Assembly: GCF_026419855.1 (NCBI RefSeq)
Contig: NZ_JAOAKP010000016.1
Location: 1 to 35,456, forward strand
Length of the DNA stretch: 35,456 nt
From: Methanothrix sp.
Lineage (GTDB): Archaea > Halobacteriota > Methanosarcinia > Methanotrichales > Methanotrichaceae
Direction of reading: 5' to 3'
Shown: positions 26,275 through 33,849 of the stretch, in pieces
Layout: each line of letters begins with the position of its first letter
How positions within the stretch are numbered: position 1 is the first letter of the stretch
The notes under the pieces: model-generated
The model's database searches: none
Seen by the model: only the letters and a program-made list of their open reading frames with translations
Told to the model about the DNA's origin: nothing
Made by a program: the position numbers and the translations under genes

Positions 26275-27126
26275 TCAGAACGGCCGCACGCCCGATAGCA
26301 TGCATCCTGTGAGGAATCCGATCACAGCTCCGCCGTTGAGGAATGGGAGGCCCGCCTGCGGTTTCTCGCCAGATGTCATTGCGAGAACCATGAATCCGAT
26401 GTATGTCCCGAGCATTGCGCCGATCGCCGGCAAAGCGACGCCGAAGATGGCATAATTCACTGGTAGAGACCAGTTCGCGGAAACTACCAGCACCGATGGC
26501 ATTATCGCGTCCCCCAGACCCAGGAAGTAGGCGCCCCTCGCATCTGCACCCTGGACACGGAAGCTGTAGCTCCTGCTCTTCGGGATTACGAAGAGCAGAG
26601 GCGCCCTTATTTTTATCACGCTCTCAGCCAGCGTAACCATGTGCTTTGTTTTGTAGACTGATATTGCATCGTAGATAGCAAGAATGGAGAGGAGAACAAG
26701 CACGGGCAGGGTCTCCATGCTGATCCCGAAGAGAACGCTGACCCCTGCGCTCACGAGAATTCCCAGCGAGTCAACCACGTACCACTCCGGATGGTATATC
26801 ATCGCAAGCATTAGGGCGATGGAGATCGAGAAGGCAATCATCCACGGAAGGTAAACGCTGAGAACGTAAAAGACGCTGAGGAAGAGGCAGAGCTGAATTG
26901 TCCCGGAGATGAGCCAGCTCCAGCCAAGCTTCGTTGCCAGAAGCAGGAATCCTGTGAATATCAGCACCATCACTATGTAGAGTATGGCGTTCGACGTCGC
27001 GGACGGATCCTCAAAGACCCGAACCTCGCTAGCCGAGAGCGCGGGCATCATGCCCAGCGAAAGGATCTGAACCACGATTATTAGAAGAAGCATCCACAGC
27101 ATGGGACGCTCTGCTCGTCTTCCCAT
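26275..27126 (-). CDS. Archaeal presenilin homologue (intramembrane aspartyl protease)
   Basis: This 283-residue polytopic membrane protein has about nine hydrophobic segments. It carries the GxGD-protease signatures: YD with Asp153 (LAIYDAISVYKTKH), GLGD with Asp206 (AYFLGLGDAIMPS), and GLPFLNGG (259-266) at the position of the PAL motif. It is predicted to cleave transmembrane helices in the membrane, like the crystallised archaeal presenilin homologue; the substrates are unknown. ATG 27126 is chosen over an upstream ATG at 27270. The TATA box at 27147-27157 lies about 26 bases upstream, giving a leaderless mRNA, and the extra 48 residues are not family-like. Confidence 0.87.
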   Translation of the reverse strand: MGRRAERPMLWMLLLIIVVQILSLGMMPALSASEVRVFEDPSATSNAILYIVMVLIFTGFLLLATKLGWSWLISGTIQLCLFLSVFYVLSVYLPWMIAFSISIALMLAMIYHPEWYVVDSLGILVSAGVSVLFGISMETLPVLVLLSILAIYDAISVYKTKHMVTLAESVIKIRAPLLFVIPKSRSYSFRVQGADARGAYFLGLGDAIMPSVLVVSANWSLPVNYAIFGVALPAIGAMLGTYIGFMVLAMTSGEKPQAGLPFLNGGAVIGFLTGCMLSGVRPF

Positions 27127-27146
27127 GGTGAAGAGATGCAGCTCAT

Positions 27147-27157
27147 GTTTTAAAAAG
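27147..27157 (-). promoter_or_regulatory. TATA box of the presenilin-like gene
   Basis: Read on the minus strand the sequence is ctttttaaaac, centred about 26 bases before ATG 27126. It supports leaderless initiation and rules against the longer frame starting at 27270. Confidence 0.6.
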
Positions 27158-27455
27158 TCTCTCCCCGAAGATATGCTATGAAGCACGCTGAAATCGCAGC
27201 GCTGAATATTCGAGGCGCATAGTGGTCGAATCGTCGGAGAGATGTGTCCGGACAACCCAACCAGCGGCAATCGACTTCGCTTCTTTCTGCAAGGCTACCG
27301 CTCCGTCGAACCACATGGATGTGCCATGTAATCAGTTGTCATCCGAGCATAAAGGCATATTTTATAATTAATATCAACTCCATCGTTCTGTCCGTCCTTA
27401 AAAATAAGGATAAAACTTAATACAGTTGATGACATCTTAATTTCTGGTGGTGCTT
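27158..27455. other. Divergent intergenic region upstream of the microprotein gene
   Basis: About 300 bp of increasingly AT-rich DNA. tttataattaatatcaac (27361-27378) contains the recurring aattaatatcaac motif. aaaacttaata (27412-27422) is a TATA-like box placed about 35-40 bases before GTG 27456. No gene is seen. Confidence 0.45.
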
Positions 27456-27575
27456 GTGCCTAAGTTCAAGAAGCGCGAGACCGAGAGGAAGGGCGGCAAG
27501 AAGATGGAGAGCCTTGAGGAGAAGCTGCTGAAGACACACCTGGATGAGCTGAAGGGCGCAGGCGGTGAGGAGTAG
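27456..27575 (+). CDS. 39-residue lysine/glutamate-rich microprotein
   Basis: This short frame starts at GTG 27456 (MPKFKKRETERKGGKK...) and ends at TAG 27573-27575 (...DELKGAGGEE). It has 39 residues, a strongly basic first half and a helical, charged second half. No domain is recognised. A TATA-like box lies about 40 bases upstream, and ggtggtg (27446-27452) just before the start could act as ribosome-binding site. It ends five bases before the ThiS-like gene, so the pair is probably one operon. Codon use resembles the neighbouring genes (many AAG, GAG, CTG). The basic N-terminus could bind nucleic acid. Confidence 0.6.
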   Translation: MPKFKKRETERKGGKKMESLEEKLLKTHLDELKGAGGEE

Positions 27576-27580
27576 AGGTT

Positions 27581-27790
27581 TTGATATCTGTATCTGTGAG
27601 GATATTCGCTGATGTCGAGGCTGAGAGGCGGATCATGCTGCGTGAGGGGACCTCGTACTACGATCTTCTGGATCTCCTTGGCATAAACCCGGAGACCGTG
27701 GTTATCACGAGGGACGGGGTCCCTGTTCCATTTAACGACGTGGTGCTCCCAGGCGAGATCGAGATCATCCGGGTTGTATCTGCTGGCTAG
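27581..27790 (+). CDS. ThiS/MoaD-like ubiquitin-fold protein ending in Ala-Gly
   Basis: The 69-residue protein has the beta-grasp pattern of ThiS, MoaD and archaeal SAMP proteins: ISVSVRIFADVEAERRIML, SYYDLLDLLGINPETVVITRDG, then EIEIIRVVSAG. Such proteins are activated on their C-terminal Gly-Gly as sulfur carriers or protein modifiers. Here the end is Ser-Ala-Gly, so the usual penultimate Gly is Ala. Start TTG 27581 follows gagtagaggt; GTG 27596 is an alternative. The last 26 bases overlap the 3' end of the converging regulator gene. The role could be thiamine/molybdopterin/tRNA sulfur transfer or protein tagging; no E1-like enzyme is in the window. Confidence 0.78.
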   Translation: MISVSVRIFADVEAERRIMLREGTSYYDLLDLLGINPETVVITRDGVPVPFNDVVLPGEIEIIRVVSAG

Positions 27791-28190
27791 ATCCTTTTGG
27801 GCTGATCTTCGTGCTCAGTTCTCTCAGCCTCTGTATGCTTTCCATTATTTTTGCAGCTTCTCTCTTCTTCTCCTCCTCAAAGTGTTTTATGATCTCATCA
27901 AGGCTCACGGTCAGCCTGTAAACCTTCATGGGCCTGCCCTTGCCGTCTTTCTTGAGCTCCCTCTCCTCAACCCAGTTGTTCGCTCTGAGCACCCTCATCG
28001 CAACTGAGACCTCAGGCTGTCTCAGGTTTGAGCCTATCTCGATCTCCCTGGAGGTAGCCTCCTCAACGTTGGAGAGATATGTTATCATGGCAGCCACATT
28101 TCTGGGTATGCCCACGGATACAAGCGTCTCCACAAACTCGACATCCTTCTCATCAAGAACCCTTACTGAGAACTGTCTCATGCACATCAC
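27765..28190 (-). CDS. Winged-helix transcriptional regulator, paralogue of the gene at 858
   Basis: The 141-residue protein shares long near-identical segments with the regulator at 858-1247: NVEEATSREIE, LRQPEVSVAMRVLR, KGRPMKVYRL, and a C-terminal EEEKKREAAKIMESIQRLREL helix. A winged-helix DNA-binding domain with a dimerising helix is the likely architecture; no sensor domain is seen. The frame opens at GTG 28190 (MMCMRQF), with ATG 28187 and ATG 28181 as alternatives. A TATA box (28221-28232) lies about 40 bases upstream. Its 3' end overlaps the ThiS-like gene by 26 bp. It is divergent from hdrED across a 669-bp gap and could regulate it, but that is speculation. Confidence 0.82.
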   Translation of the reverse strand: MMCMRQFSVRVLDEKDVEFVETLVSVGIPRNVAAMITYLSNVEEATSREIEIGSNLRQPEVSVAMRVLRANNWVEERELKKDGKGRPMKVYRLTVSLDEIIKHFEEEKKREAAKIMESIQRLRELSTKISPKGSSQQIQPG

Positions 28191-28220
28191 AATCTTCTTT
28201 TAGCATTGTGTATTGTTGTT

Positions 28221-28232
28221 ATAATATAAATA
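28221..28232 (-). promoter_or_regulatory. TATA box of the minus-strand regulator
   Basis: Read on the minus strand the sequence is tatttatattat. Transcription would start near 28200, leaving a leader of about 10-20 bases. Confidence 0.55.
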
Positions 28233-28859
28233 CTTTATTTTGTGCAATCATAATCTATATGTTAGTAATATTAATATCAACCCAGTTAAGCTGTAAAATC
28301 CGGGCTGTGCACGTGTGTTGTTGATTTGCAGCGCTTAACTTGTTAAGTTTCACAGAATACCTATCCCACGACTGTCGATTTCAGCAATGCCGACAGAGTG
28401 CCCTCTGAACTTGGTCGCATGCAGTGGTAGTCAAATTTACCCAGCTGAGGTCCTGGTTTTTGTGCTCATATTATTGGGATCAACAGCATGTGACCTCTTG
28501 GTATACGTGATCTTATGCTGAATGGTGCCGGTTCCTTACAATACTGGATTGTGTGCTCAGATCATTGAACCCAGCAGCTGTTGGCGTCGCAAGATTTGTG
28601 ATCTGTTGTGCAAATGCATGCTGATTCCTGAAATCTCATTGAGTGATCCGAGCCCGCCACCGATGTATCCCGAAAAGAGGTATGCATTCTTCACGTTATG
28701 CATGACGCCTGGAGCTGTTGATTGCGGTAATCTGGAATCATTGGCTTTATCTCGAGATCATCACAGCCTGCTTGGAGGAATGTTTAAGTATTAGTGACAG
28801 GTAACTATTTCGCCGATAACGGCTGCTCGTAAAACAGATTTGGCGTAGGAGGAAATCAG
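28233..28859. other. Long divergent intergenic region upstream of hdrED
   Basis: About 630 bp with no convincing gene. It contains tattaatatcaac (28268-28280), also seen near the other regulator, a tgtttaagtatta TATA-like box (28782-28794) and the ribosome-binding site of hdrE (taggagga, 28847-28854). A 90-codon open frame (28522-28794) has codon use unlike its neighbours and no recognisable motif. The length suggests an untranslated leader or regulatory region for heterodisulfide reductase. Confidence 0.4.
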
Positions 28860-29612
28860 ATGGCGTTTTACACACTGGGCCTCACCTTCTCCATCGTGAT
28901 AGCTTTGACAGTCGTTGTGCTGGCGGTCTGGCTCTACGGCATGTATTTCAACTTCAAAAAGTGGGGCATTGGCTCCACAGGATACCAAGAGCCGCTCGCC
29001 CACAGCTTCTGGCTGTTCATTGCCACCTGGATTCATGAGGCATTCAAGGACGGAGTATGGGTCTTTATAAGAACACTTATACTGGACGTGCTTCTCCTCA
29101 GGAGAACGCTGCGAAGAAGCCCGGTCAGATGGGTCATGCATATGGCCATCTTTTATGGATTTGTGACACTTGCTGCGCTTTCGGGTCTCGGTCTTTTCAT
29201 GGATATTATAGAACACTTTAACATTCTTGGCATGGCCCATCAGGCTGAGATGGTGAAGAAGGCTATGGAGCTGCCCTTCGACATCTTTGGGTATCTGCTG
29301 CTCTTCGGCTCAACGATCTCGATACTTCGCAGGATTCTGCTCAAGGAGGTCAGGGATGCAACAACAGGGTACGATGTGGTGCTCATCGGAGGCGTTTTCC
29401 TGATAACAATAACTGGGTTCTATGCGGAGTGGATGCGCGGAAACGCATTCCTGGTGGGAGATGTCTTCGCAAATCCTGTTTACGCCCCGCACTTCGCACT
29501 GATACACACAATCCTGGCGTTATGTCTCTTTGCATTCATACTCCCGTGGAGCAGGTACCTTCACGTCATAGCAGCGCCGATGACGATCCTCGCAAACAGA
29601 GGAGGCGAGTAA
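28860..29612 (+). CDS. hdrE: Heterodisulfide reductase cytochrome b subunit HdrE
   Basis: This 250-residue membrane protein has about five to six hydrophobic helices and several membrane-proximal histidines (HSFWLFIATWIHE, HMAIFYGF, HFALIHTILA, RYLHVI) suited to b-heme ligation, as in NarI-type cytochromes. It takes electrons from reduced methanophenazine and passes them to HdrD for reduction of CoM-S-S-CoB, contributing to the proton gradient. The ATG is preceded by the strong taggagga site. Its 3' end (agaggaggcgag) contains the ribosome-binding site of hdrD, whose GTG begins one base after the hdrE stop, so the two are tightly coupled. Confidence 0.92.
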   Translation: MAFYTLGLTFSIVIALTVVVLAVWLYGMYFNFKKWGIGSTGYQEPLAHSFWLFIATWIHEAFKDGVWVFIRTLILDVLLLRRTLRRSPVRWVMHMAIFYGFVTLAALSGLGLFMDIIEHFNILGMAHQAEMVKKAMELPFDIFGYLLLFGSTISILRRILLKEVRDATTGYDVVLIGGVFLITITGFYAEWMRGNAFLVGDVFANPVYAPHFALIHTILALCLFAFILPWSRYLHVIAAPMTILANRGGE

Positions 29613-29613
29613 A

Positions 29614-30984
29614 GTGGCAGATAACAAGCCCAACAATAAGCCTCTCATATCAGGTTTCCTGATGTCAACACAGCTAATGGAGCTGAACGCCTGTACGAGA
29701 TGCAAGGAGTGCATGAACTGGTGTCCGACTTACGCTGTGAGGCCGGACAGGCCTGAGATAACCCCGATGTACAAGATCGCCAAGTTCAGGGAGATGCTCG
29801 ACAGCCAGTATGGTCTCAGAGCGAAGCTCTTCGGTCCAAAGCCAATCCATGAGGATGAAGTAAACAGGTACACAGAAGACACATACATGTGCACCACGTG
29901 CGGCGTCTGCGGAACAGTCTGTGAGTCCGCGATACTCACTGTGGAGCTCTGGGAGGCGATAAGGCCGAATCTCGTGGCCAGAGGCAACGGCCCATATGGA
30001 AAGCAGTCATTCTTCCCGAAGCTGCTCAAGACAGACCGGAACCCGTATCAGGCAAAGCAGGAGGAGAGGCTCTGCTGGGTCCCGAAGGATGCCAAGGTCG
30101 ATGAGTCGGGGAAGATCGCCTACTTCGCAGGATGCACGGCGGCATACAGACAGCAGGCTCTCGGCGTTGCGACGGTGAGGGTGCTGAACGCGCTCGGTGT
30201 GGACTTCTGCATGCTCGGCAAGGATGAGTGGTGCTGTGCCTCAGCGCTGGTCAGGACAGGGCAGAGGCCTGTGATGAAGGAGCATGCGGTTCACAACATA
30301 GACGCTTTGAAGGACAGGGGCGTCGAGACCGTCCTCTACGCATGTGCTGGATGTCTCAGGGCAGCGACGATCGACTGGCCCAGGTGGTATGAGGGCTACA
30401 TACCGTACAAGAACATGCCCCTGTCGGTATTCCTCAGAGACAAGATCAGAGAGGGTGCGGTCGATTACAAGAGAACTGTGGATTACAAGGTCACATACCA
30501 CGACCCGTGCCACAACGGTCGCCACCTGATGCACATAAACGGCAGGGACTGGGCTTTCGAGGCTCCGAGAGAGGTGCTCCAGTCCATTCCAGGCCTGAAG
30601 TTCATCGATATGGAGAGGAGCAGGGAGTTCCAGAGGTGCTGCGGCGCCGGAGGCGGCGTGAAGGCAGGGCTTCCTGACCTGGCGCTGGACTGCGCGGTTA
30701 ACAGGCTCAGGGATGCGGAGCAGGTTGGAGCTGATATCATAGCAAGCACATGCCCGTTCTGCAGGCGCAACATAATGGACGGCAGGAACTCGGTGAACTC
30801 TCCGATAAAGGTCCTGGATGTCGTGGAGCTTGTGGCAGCTGCGATGGGTCTAGATGTGACGATTCCGGAGAACCCCTACACCAAGTACCAGGAGCAGGAC
30901 ACGATCGTCTGCAAGGATGTCTGCAAGCTGGAGACCGTGGTCGGCAAGGAAGCAGGAAAGGACATCGTTGGCGAGGCCCACTAG
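29614..30984 (+). CDS. hdrD: Heterodisulfide reductase catalytic subunit HdrD
   Basis: The 456-residue iron-sulfur protein carries two N-terminal [4Fe-4S] motifs: CTRCKECMNWCPT (Cys27/30/33/37) and CTTCGVCGTVCES (Cys93/96/99/103). Two CCG domains follow. The first has YFAGCTAAYRQQ, EWCCASALV and YACAGCLRA; the second has YHDPCHNGRH, RCCGAGGGVKAG and TCPFCRRNI. These bind the unusual clusters where the CoM-S-S-CoB disulfide is reduced. The start is GTG 29614 behind agaggaggcga. This membrane-type HdrDE is characteristic of methanophenazine-using Methanosarcinales. It is slightly longer than I recall for other HdrD proteins, with a C-terminal tail of about 40 residues. Confidence 0.94.
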   Translation: MADNKPNNKPLISGFLMSTQLMELNACTRCKECMNWCPTYAVRPDRPEITPMYKIAKFREMLDSQYGLRAKLFGPKPIHEDEVNRYTEDTYMCTTCGVCGTVCESAILTVELWEAIRPNLVARGNGPYGKQSFFPKLLKTDRNPYQAKQEERLCWVPKDAKVDESGKIAYFAGCTAAYRQQALGVATVRVLNALGVDFCMLGKDEWCCASALVRTGQRPVMKEHAVHNIDALKDRGVETVLYACAGCLRAATIDWPRWYEGYIPYKNMPLSVFLRDKIREGAVDYKRTVDYKVTYHDPCHNGRHLMHINGRDWAFEAPREVLQSIPGLKFIDMERSREFQRCCGAGGGVKAGLPDLALDCAVNRLRDAEQVGADIIASTCPFCRRNIMDGRNSVNSPIKVLDVVELVAAAMGLDVTIPENPYTKYQEQDTIVCKDVCKLETVVGKEAGKDIVGEAH

Positions 30985-31119
30985 GCTTCCTGCCACAATT
31001 TATCTCACAGTTCCGGTTCTGCAGTGCGGGTCTCTGCAATTGCCTGGTGCGGTTGCAGTTGTACCATCACCAGGATCTTCTGCCTGTGGTGAATTGAGTT
31101 CCAGATTCACCACGATCAT

Positions 31120-31130
31120 CTTATAGTTTA
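31120..31130 (+). promoter_or_regulatory. TATA box of the gene at 31155
   Basis: The sequence cttatagttta is centred about 29 bases before ATG 31155, which has no ribosome-binding site. A leaderless or nearly leaderless mRNA is predicted. Confidence 0.6.
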
Positions 31131-31154
31131 AGTGCCGGAGCTTGATAGACCAAA

Positions 31155-31622
31155 ATGACAGACATACCAGTACTTACTTTGTCGGAGATACAGCAGCGCG
31201 TTGTCGGATGGTGGCTCGGAAACTACTACGGTAGTATCGGCTACGTGGGAAAGAGGCTCGGGAAGAAGGGCGTCAGGGAGTTCCTGGAGCTCGGCGCCAG
31301 GCAGGTGGCGGCGACTTTCAAGCGGCTTGATCTCACAGAGCCGCTGGATGTGGCGGTTGCGATAGCGACGAATGAGAAGAACATGTTTGGATCAGAGATT
31401 GAGGTGAAGGAGAGCGACGGATGTGTGGATATATACAGGGAGCGGTGTGCGATTCTCGAGGGTGCAAGGGCCTTCTCAAGGCTCGGAGCGTCACTTATCG
31501 CAAAGGAGCACTGCAGGACATGCTCAGAGGTACACTGGAAATCTGCATTTCGGGAAATGGGCATGAGCCTGGAGACCGAGCTCTCTGAGAACGGATGCAG
31601 GATGCGCGTAAGGAAGCTCTGA
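31155..31622 (+). CDS. Small cysteine-containing protein, possibly ATC-hydrolase-like
   Basis: The 155-residue protein begins with an amphipathic region (LSEIQQRVVGWWLGNYYGSIGYVGKRLGKKG). It then has a beta-rich part and a C-terminal half with conserved-looking Cys/His positions: RCAILEGARAF, EHCRTCSEVHWKSAFREMG, then a final NGCRMRVRKL. This layout (a cysteine early, a Cys-rich CxxC segment, a final Cys before a basic strand) resembles the L-2-amino-thiazoline-4-carboxylate hydrolase-like family, whose archaeal members have no known substrate. Assignment is from memory of the pattern only. It is probably monocistronic, with its own TATA box, between hdrD and the fwd cluster. Confidence 0.55.
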   Translation: MTDIPVLTLSEIQQRVVGWWLGNYYGSIGYVGKRLGKKGVREFLELGARQVAATFKRLDLTEPLDVAVAIATNEKNMFGSEIEVKESDGCVDIYRERCAILEGARAFSRLGASLIAKEHCRTCSEVHWKSAFREMGMSLETELSENGCRMRVRKL

Positions 31623-31783
31623 AGAGATGCATCCTTTTTATCATGCGGTTTTTGTGCGCAGAGAGGCTGCTTTATCAGCAGACGAAAACAGAGCATAAAT
31701 GTTCGAACTGTGATATACCACAGATCAATGGATACTATTATTACACATGGAAATAGAATCCCCTGCAGGGCAGGTGATGTTTA

Positions 31784-32242
31784 ATGGTCAGCGCTATGGA
31801 GATCTATCAGCTAACACCAAAGCTGAACTGCAAGAAATGTGGCCTGCCGACATGCATGGCATTCGCTGTTGCCCTTCTTGCCAGGGAAAAGCAGATCGAG
31901 GACTGCACGCCTCTGCTGGAGCCAAAATACGAGGCGAAGCTGAAGAAGCTCAGGGAGGTCATGGCGCCAGTCGCAGGCGCGACAGAGACCGGACTTATAA
32001 TCCATGATGAGCGATGCTACGGCTGTGGCAACTGTGTGGTAGCCTGCCCGGTGAATGTGGCAAACGACCCGAAGGGCTCTGCAATCGGTTTAGGACCAAA
32101 GAGCGATAAGGTCATACTGATCGTGGAGGATGGAGTCGTGAAATGCCTCAACCCCAAGGAGTGCAGGCGGTTTGGCCCGAACAGGATACTGTGCAACCTC
32201 TGCACTGCGACCTGCCCGAGCAAGGCTATAGAGTTCGTCTAG
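31784..32242 (+). CDS. Iron-sulfur protein with CODH-gamma-type [4Fe-4S] domain plus ferredoxin motifs
   Basis: The 152-residue protein opens with an Fe-S domain like that in the corrinoid protein gamma subunit of CO dehydrogenase/acetyl-CoA synthase: LNCKKCGLPTCMAFAVALL, with a fourth Cys in IEDCTPL. It continues with a ferredoxin-type half with CYGCGNCVVACPVNV, a lone Cys in VKCLNP and CNLCTATCPSKAI, probably two [4Fe-4S] clusters. It directly precedes fwdB and fwdD and probably supplies electrons to formylmethanofuran dehydrogenase, comparable to FwdG/FwdF-type subunits. ATG 31784 has aggtgat (31772-31778) upstream; ATG 31796 is an alternative. Eight bases separate it from fwdB. Confidence 0.8.
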   Translation: MVSAMEIYQLTPKLNCKKCGLPTCMAFAVALLAREKQIEDCTPLLEPKYEAKLKKLREVMAPVAGATETGLIIHDERCYGCGNCVVACPVNVANDPKGSAIGLGPKSDKVILIVEDGVVKCLNPKECRRFGPNRILCNLCTATCPSKAIEFV

Positions 32243-32250
32243 GTGATCAG

Positions 32251-33471
32251 ATGGCTGTATGCACAGGATGCTCCCTTCTCTGCGATGATATCGAGGTCTC
32301 GATTGATGGAAGAAGTATAACCAGAACGAAGAACCTGTGCAGGAAGGGATTCGGGAGGTACAGATCCCTCACTTCGGACAGATCTGTGCCGAGGGTTGAT
32401 GGGAGGCAGACCAGCATCCAGGAGGCGATCTCCAGAGCTGCGGAGATGCTGAGGAATGCAAGGAGGCCCATGCTCTTTGGCTGGTCGTGCTCGACGCTGG
32501 AGGCGCAGCGGAAGGGAATCGAGCTCGCGAGGAGGGCCCGGGCGATCATCGACGACACCTCTTCCATATGCCAAGGGGAGATCGTGGATATGATCATCCG
32601 CAGGGATATCCCGAGCTGCACCCTGGATGATGTGAGAAACTACGGCGACACTCTGATCTTTTGGGGATGCGATCCATCGAGCAGCCACCCGAGACACATG
32701 TCACGATTCTCATACTACCCGCGCGGGGAGAAGCTCCAGAGGGGGCACGAGGAGGACAGGACCGCATTTCTCATAGACATCAGAGCATCTCCCACAGCCA
32801 AGATACTTGCGGGAAACTTCGTACAGATACCTCCCGGAGGAGATTCCGATCTCATAGATGCGATGCTTGCGGTTCTGGACGGGAAGATCCCGAAGGTGAA
32901 GGACAAGAAGGCCCTGATATCAATGATGAACACTCTGAAAAAAGCAGATATGGGCGTTATATTTCCCGGGCTGGGGCTCGCGTACTCCCTCAAGGGCAGG
33001 ATGGATCGCCTGAAGGCGCTGGTGGACAGGCTGAATGAAACCACCAGATACAATGTTATATCGATGGTGGGGCATTATAACATGCGTGGTTTCAATCAGC
33101 TTCTCTTCGATGAGACCGGCTTCATAAACAGAGTATCGTTCGCTGATGGTGTGAACCATGGGCCGATGTACAGCGTGGTTGAGGCGTCGAAGAGCTGTGA
33201 TCTCGCTATGATTGTCGGATCTGACCCGATATCATCCCTTCCTGCAGGGATTGCAAAGGCGCTCGCAAGGGTCCCGATGATAACCCTTGATCCACACAGG
33301 ACGCTCACCACGGAGCTCTCAAGGGTTGTGATACCAACAGCACTGTCTGGTATTGAGGCAGGCGGAAGCGCGCTCAGGATGGACGGTGTGAGGATCGAGT
33401 TCGATGCGATTGTGAAGAGCGAGTATCCGTCAGATGAAGAGGTTCTCTCGAGGATCCTGGAGGAGATCTGA
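32251..33471 (+). CDS. fwdB: Formylmethanofuran dehydrogenase subunit B
   Basis: This 406-residue catalytic subunit of the Mo/W enzyme reduces CO2 onto methanofuran, or oxidises formylmethanofuran in the reverse direction. The N-terminus has a [4Fe-4S] motif, Cys4, Cys7, Cys11 and Cys30 (CTGCSLLCDD, NLCRKG). Cys107 in DDTSSICQGE fits the metal-ligating cysteine that is selenocysteine in some species. IFWGCDPSSSHPRHMSRFSYYPRG and VGHYNMRGFNQLLF are family segments. ATG 32251 is chosen behind aggtgatc; the frame is open from 32143 but the extension lies inside the ferredoxin gene. The tungsten versus molybdenum isoform cannot be told from the sequence. Subunits A and C are not in the window. 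Confidence 0.9.
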   Translation: MAVCTGCSLLCDDIEVSIDGRSITRTKNLCRKGFGRYRSLTSDRSVPRVDGRQTSIQEAISRAAEMLRNARRPMLFGWSCSTLEAQRKGIELARRARAIIDDTSSICQGEIVDMIIRRDIPSCTLDDVRNYGDTLIFWGCDPSSSHPRHMSRFSYYPRGEKLQRGHEEDRTAFLIDIRASPTAKILAGNFVQIPPGGDSDLIDAMLAVLDGKIPKVKDKKALISMMNTLKKADMGVIFPGLGLAYSLKGRMDRLKALVDRLNETTRYNVISMVGHYNMRGFNQLLFDETGFINRVSFADGVNHGPMYSVVEASKSCDLAMIVGSDPISSLPAGIAKALARVPMITLDPHRTLTTELSRVVIPTALSGIEAGGSALRMDGVRIEFDAIVKSEYPSDEEVLSRILEEI

Positions 33472-33849
33472 ATGAGGGTTACGATCGTGACGTTCAGAGA
33501 CATCTTCCAGAGTGAGGCACAGGAGATCGACAGGTTCAGCGAGGAATACAGAAAGATGAGCGCTGTGGTCTTCCTTGATAAAAGCGATGCTGTAAAGGCC
33601 GGAGTAAAGGAGGGAGCGAATGTGCTTGTGGAGAGTGATAACGGGAGGGTTGTTGTAGTGGCCAGAATCTCAGAGAATGCGCATCCGGGTCTGGCCTTCA
33701 TGCCGAACAGCCCTTGGTCGAACCGATTGGTTCCGGCGAAGACAGATGATACCAGGATACCCAGCTACAAGAGCATCAGCGCGGAGATAAGCGCAACAGA
33801 GGATAAAGTTCCCACAGTTGAGGATCTTCTCAGGGAGATGGTCTCATGA
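33472..33849 (+). CDS. fwdD: Formylmethanofuran dehydrogenase subunit D
   Basis: The 125-residue protein corresponds to the molybdopterin-dinucleotide-binding beta-barrel domain that completes the FwdB active site: ATG-initial RVTIVTFRDIFQSEAQEIDRFSEEY, VVFLDKSDAVKAGVKEGANVLV, and ARISENAHPGLAFMPNSPWSNRL. The ATG follows the fwdB stop with no gap, and its own stop overlaps the argF start in ATGA. It is therefore translated as a unit with fwdB and probably co-transcribed with argF. Confidence 0.88.
   Translation: MRVTIVTFRDIFQSEAQEIDRFSEEYRKMSAVVFLDKSDAVKAGVKEGANVLVESDNGRVVVVARISENAHPGLAFMPNSPWSNRLVPAKTDDTRIPSYKSISAEISATEDKVPTVEDLLREMVS

Noticed and set aside
28522-28794. 90-codon frame in the hdrED upstream region
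   Set aside because: Codon use unlike the neighbours, no ribosome-binding site and no domain; best treated as noncoding.
29614-30984. Alternative call as glycolate oxidase or succinate dehydrogenase iron-sulfur subunit (CCG-domain family)
   Set aside because: Direct coupling to a cytochrome-b HdrE subunit and the order of two ferredoxin motifs then two CCG domains fit HdrD better.
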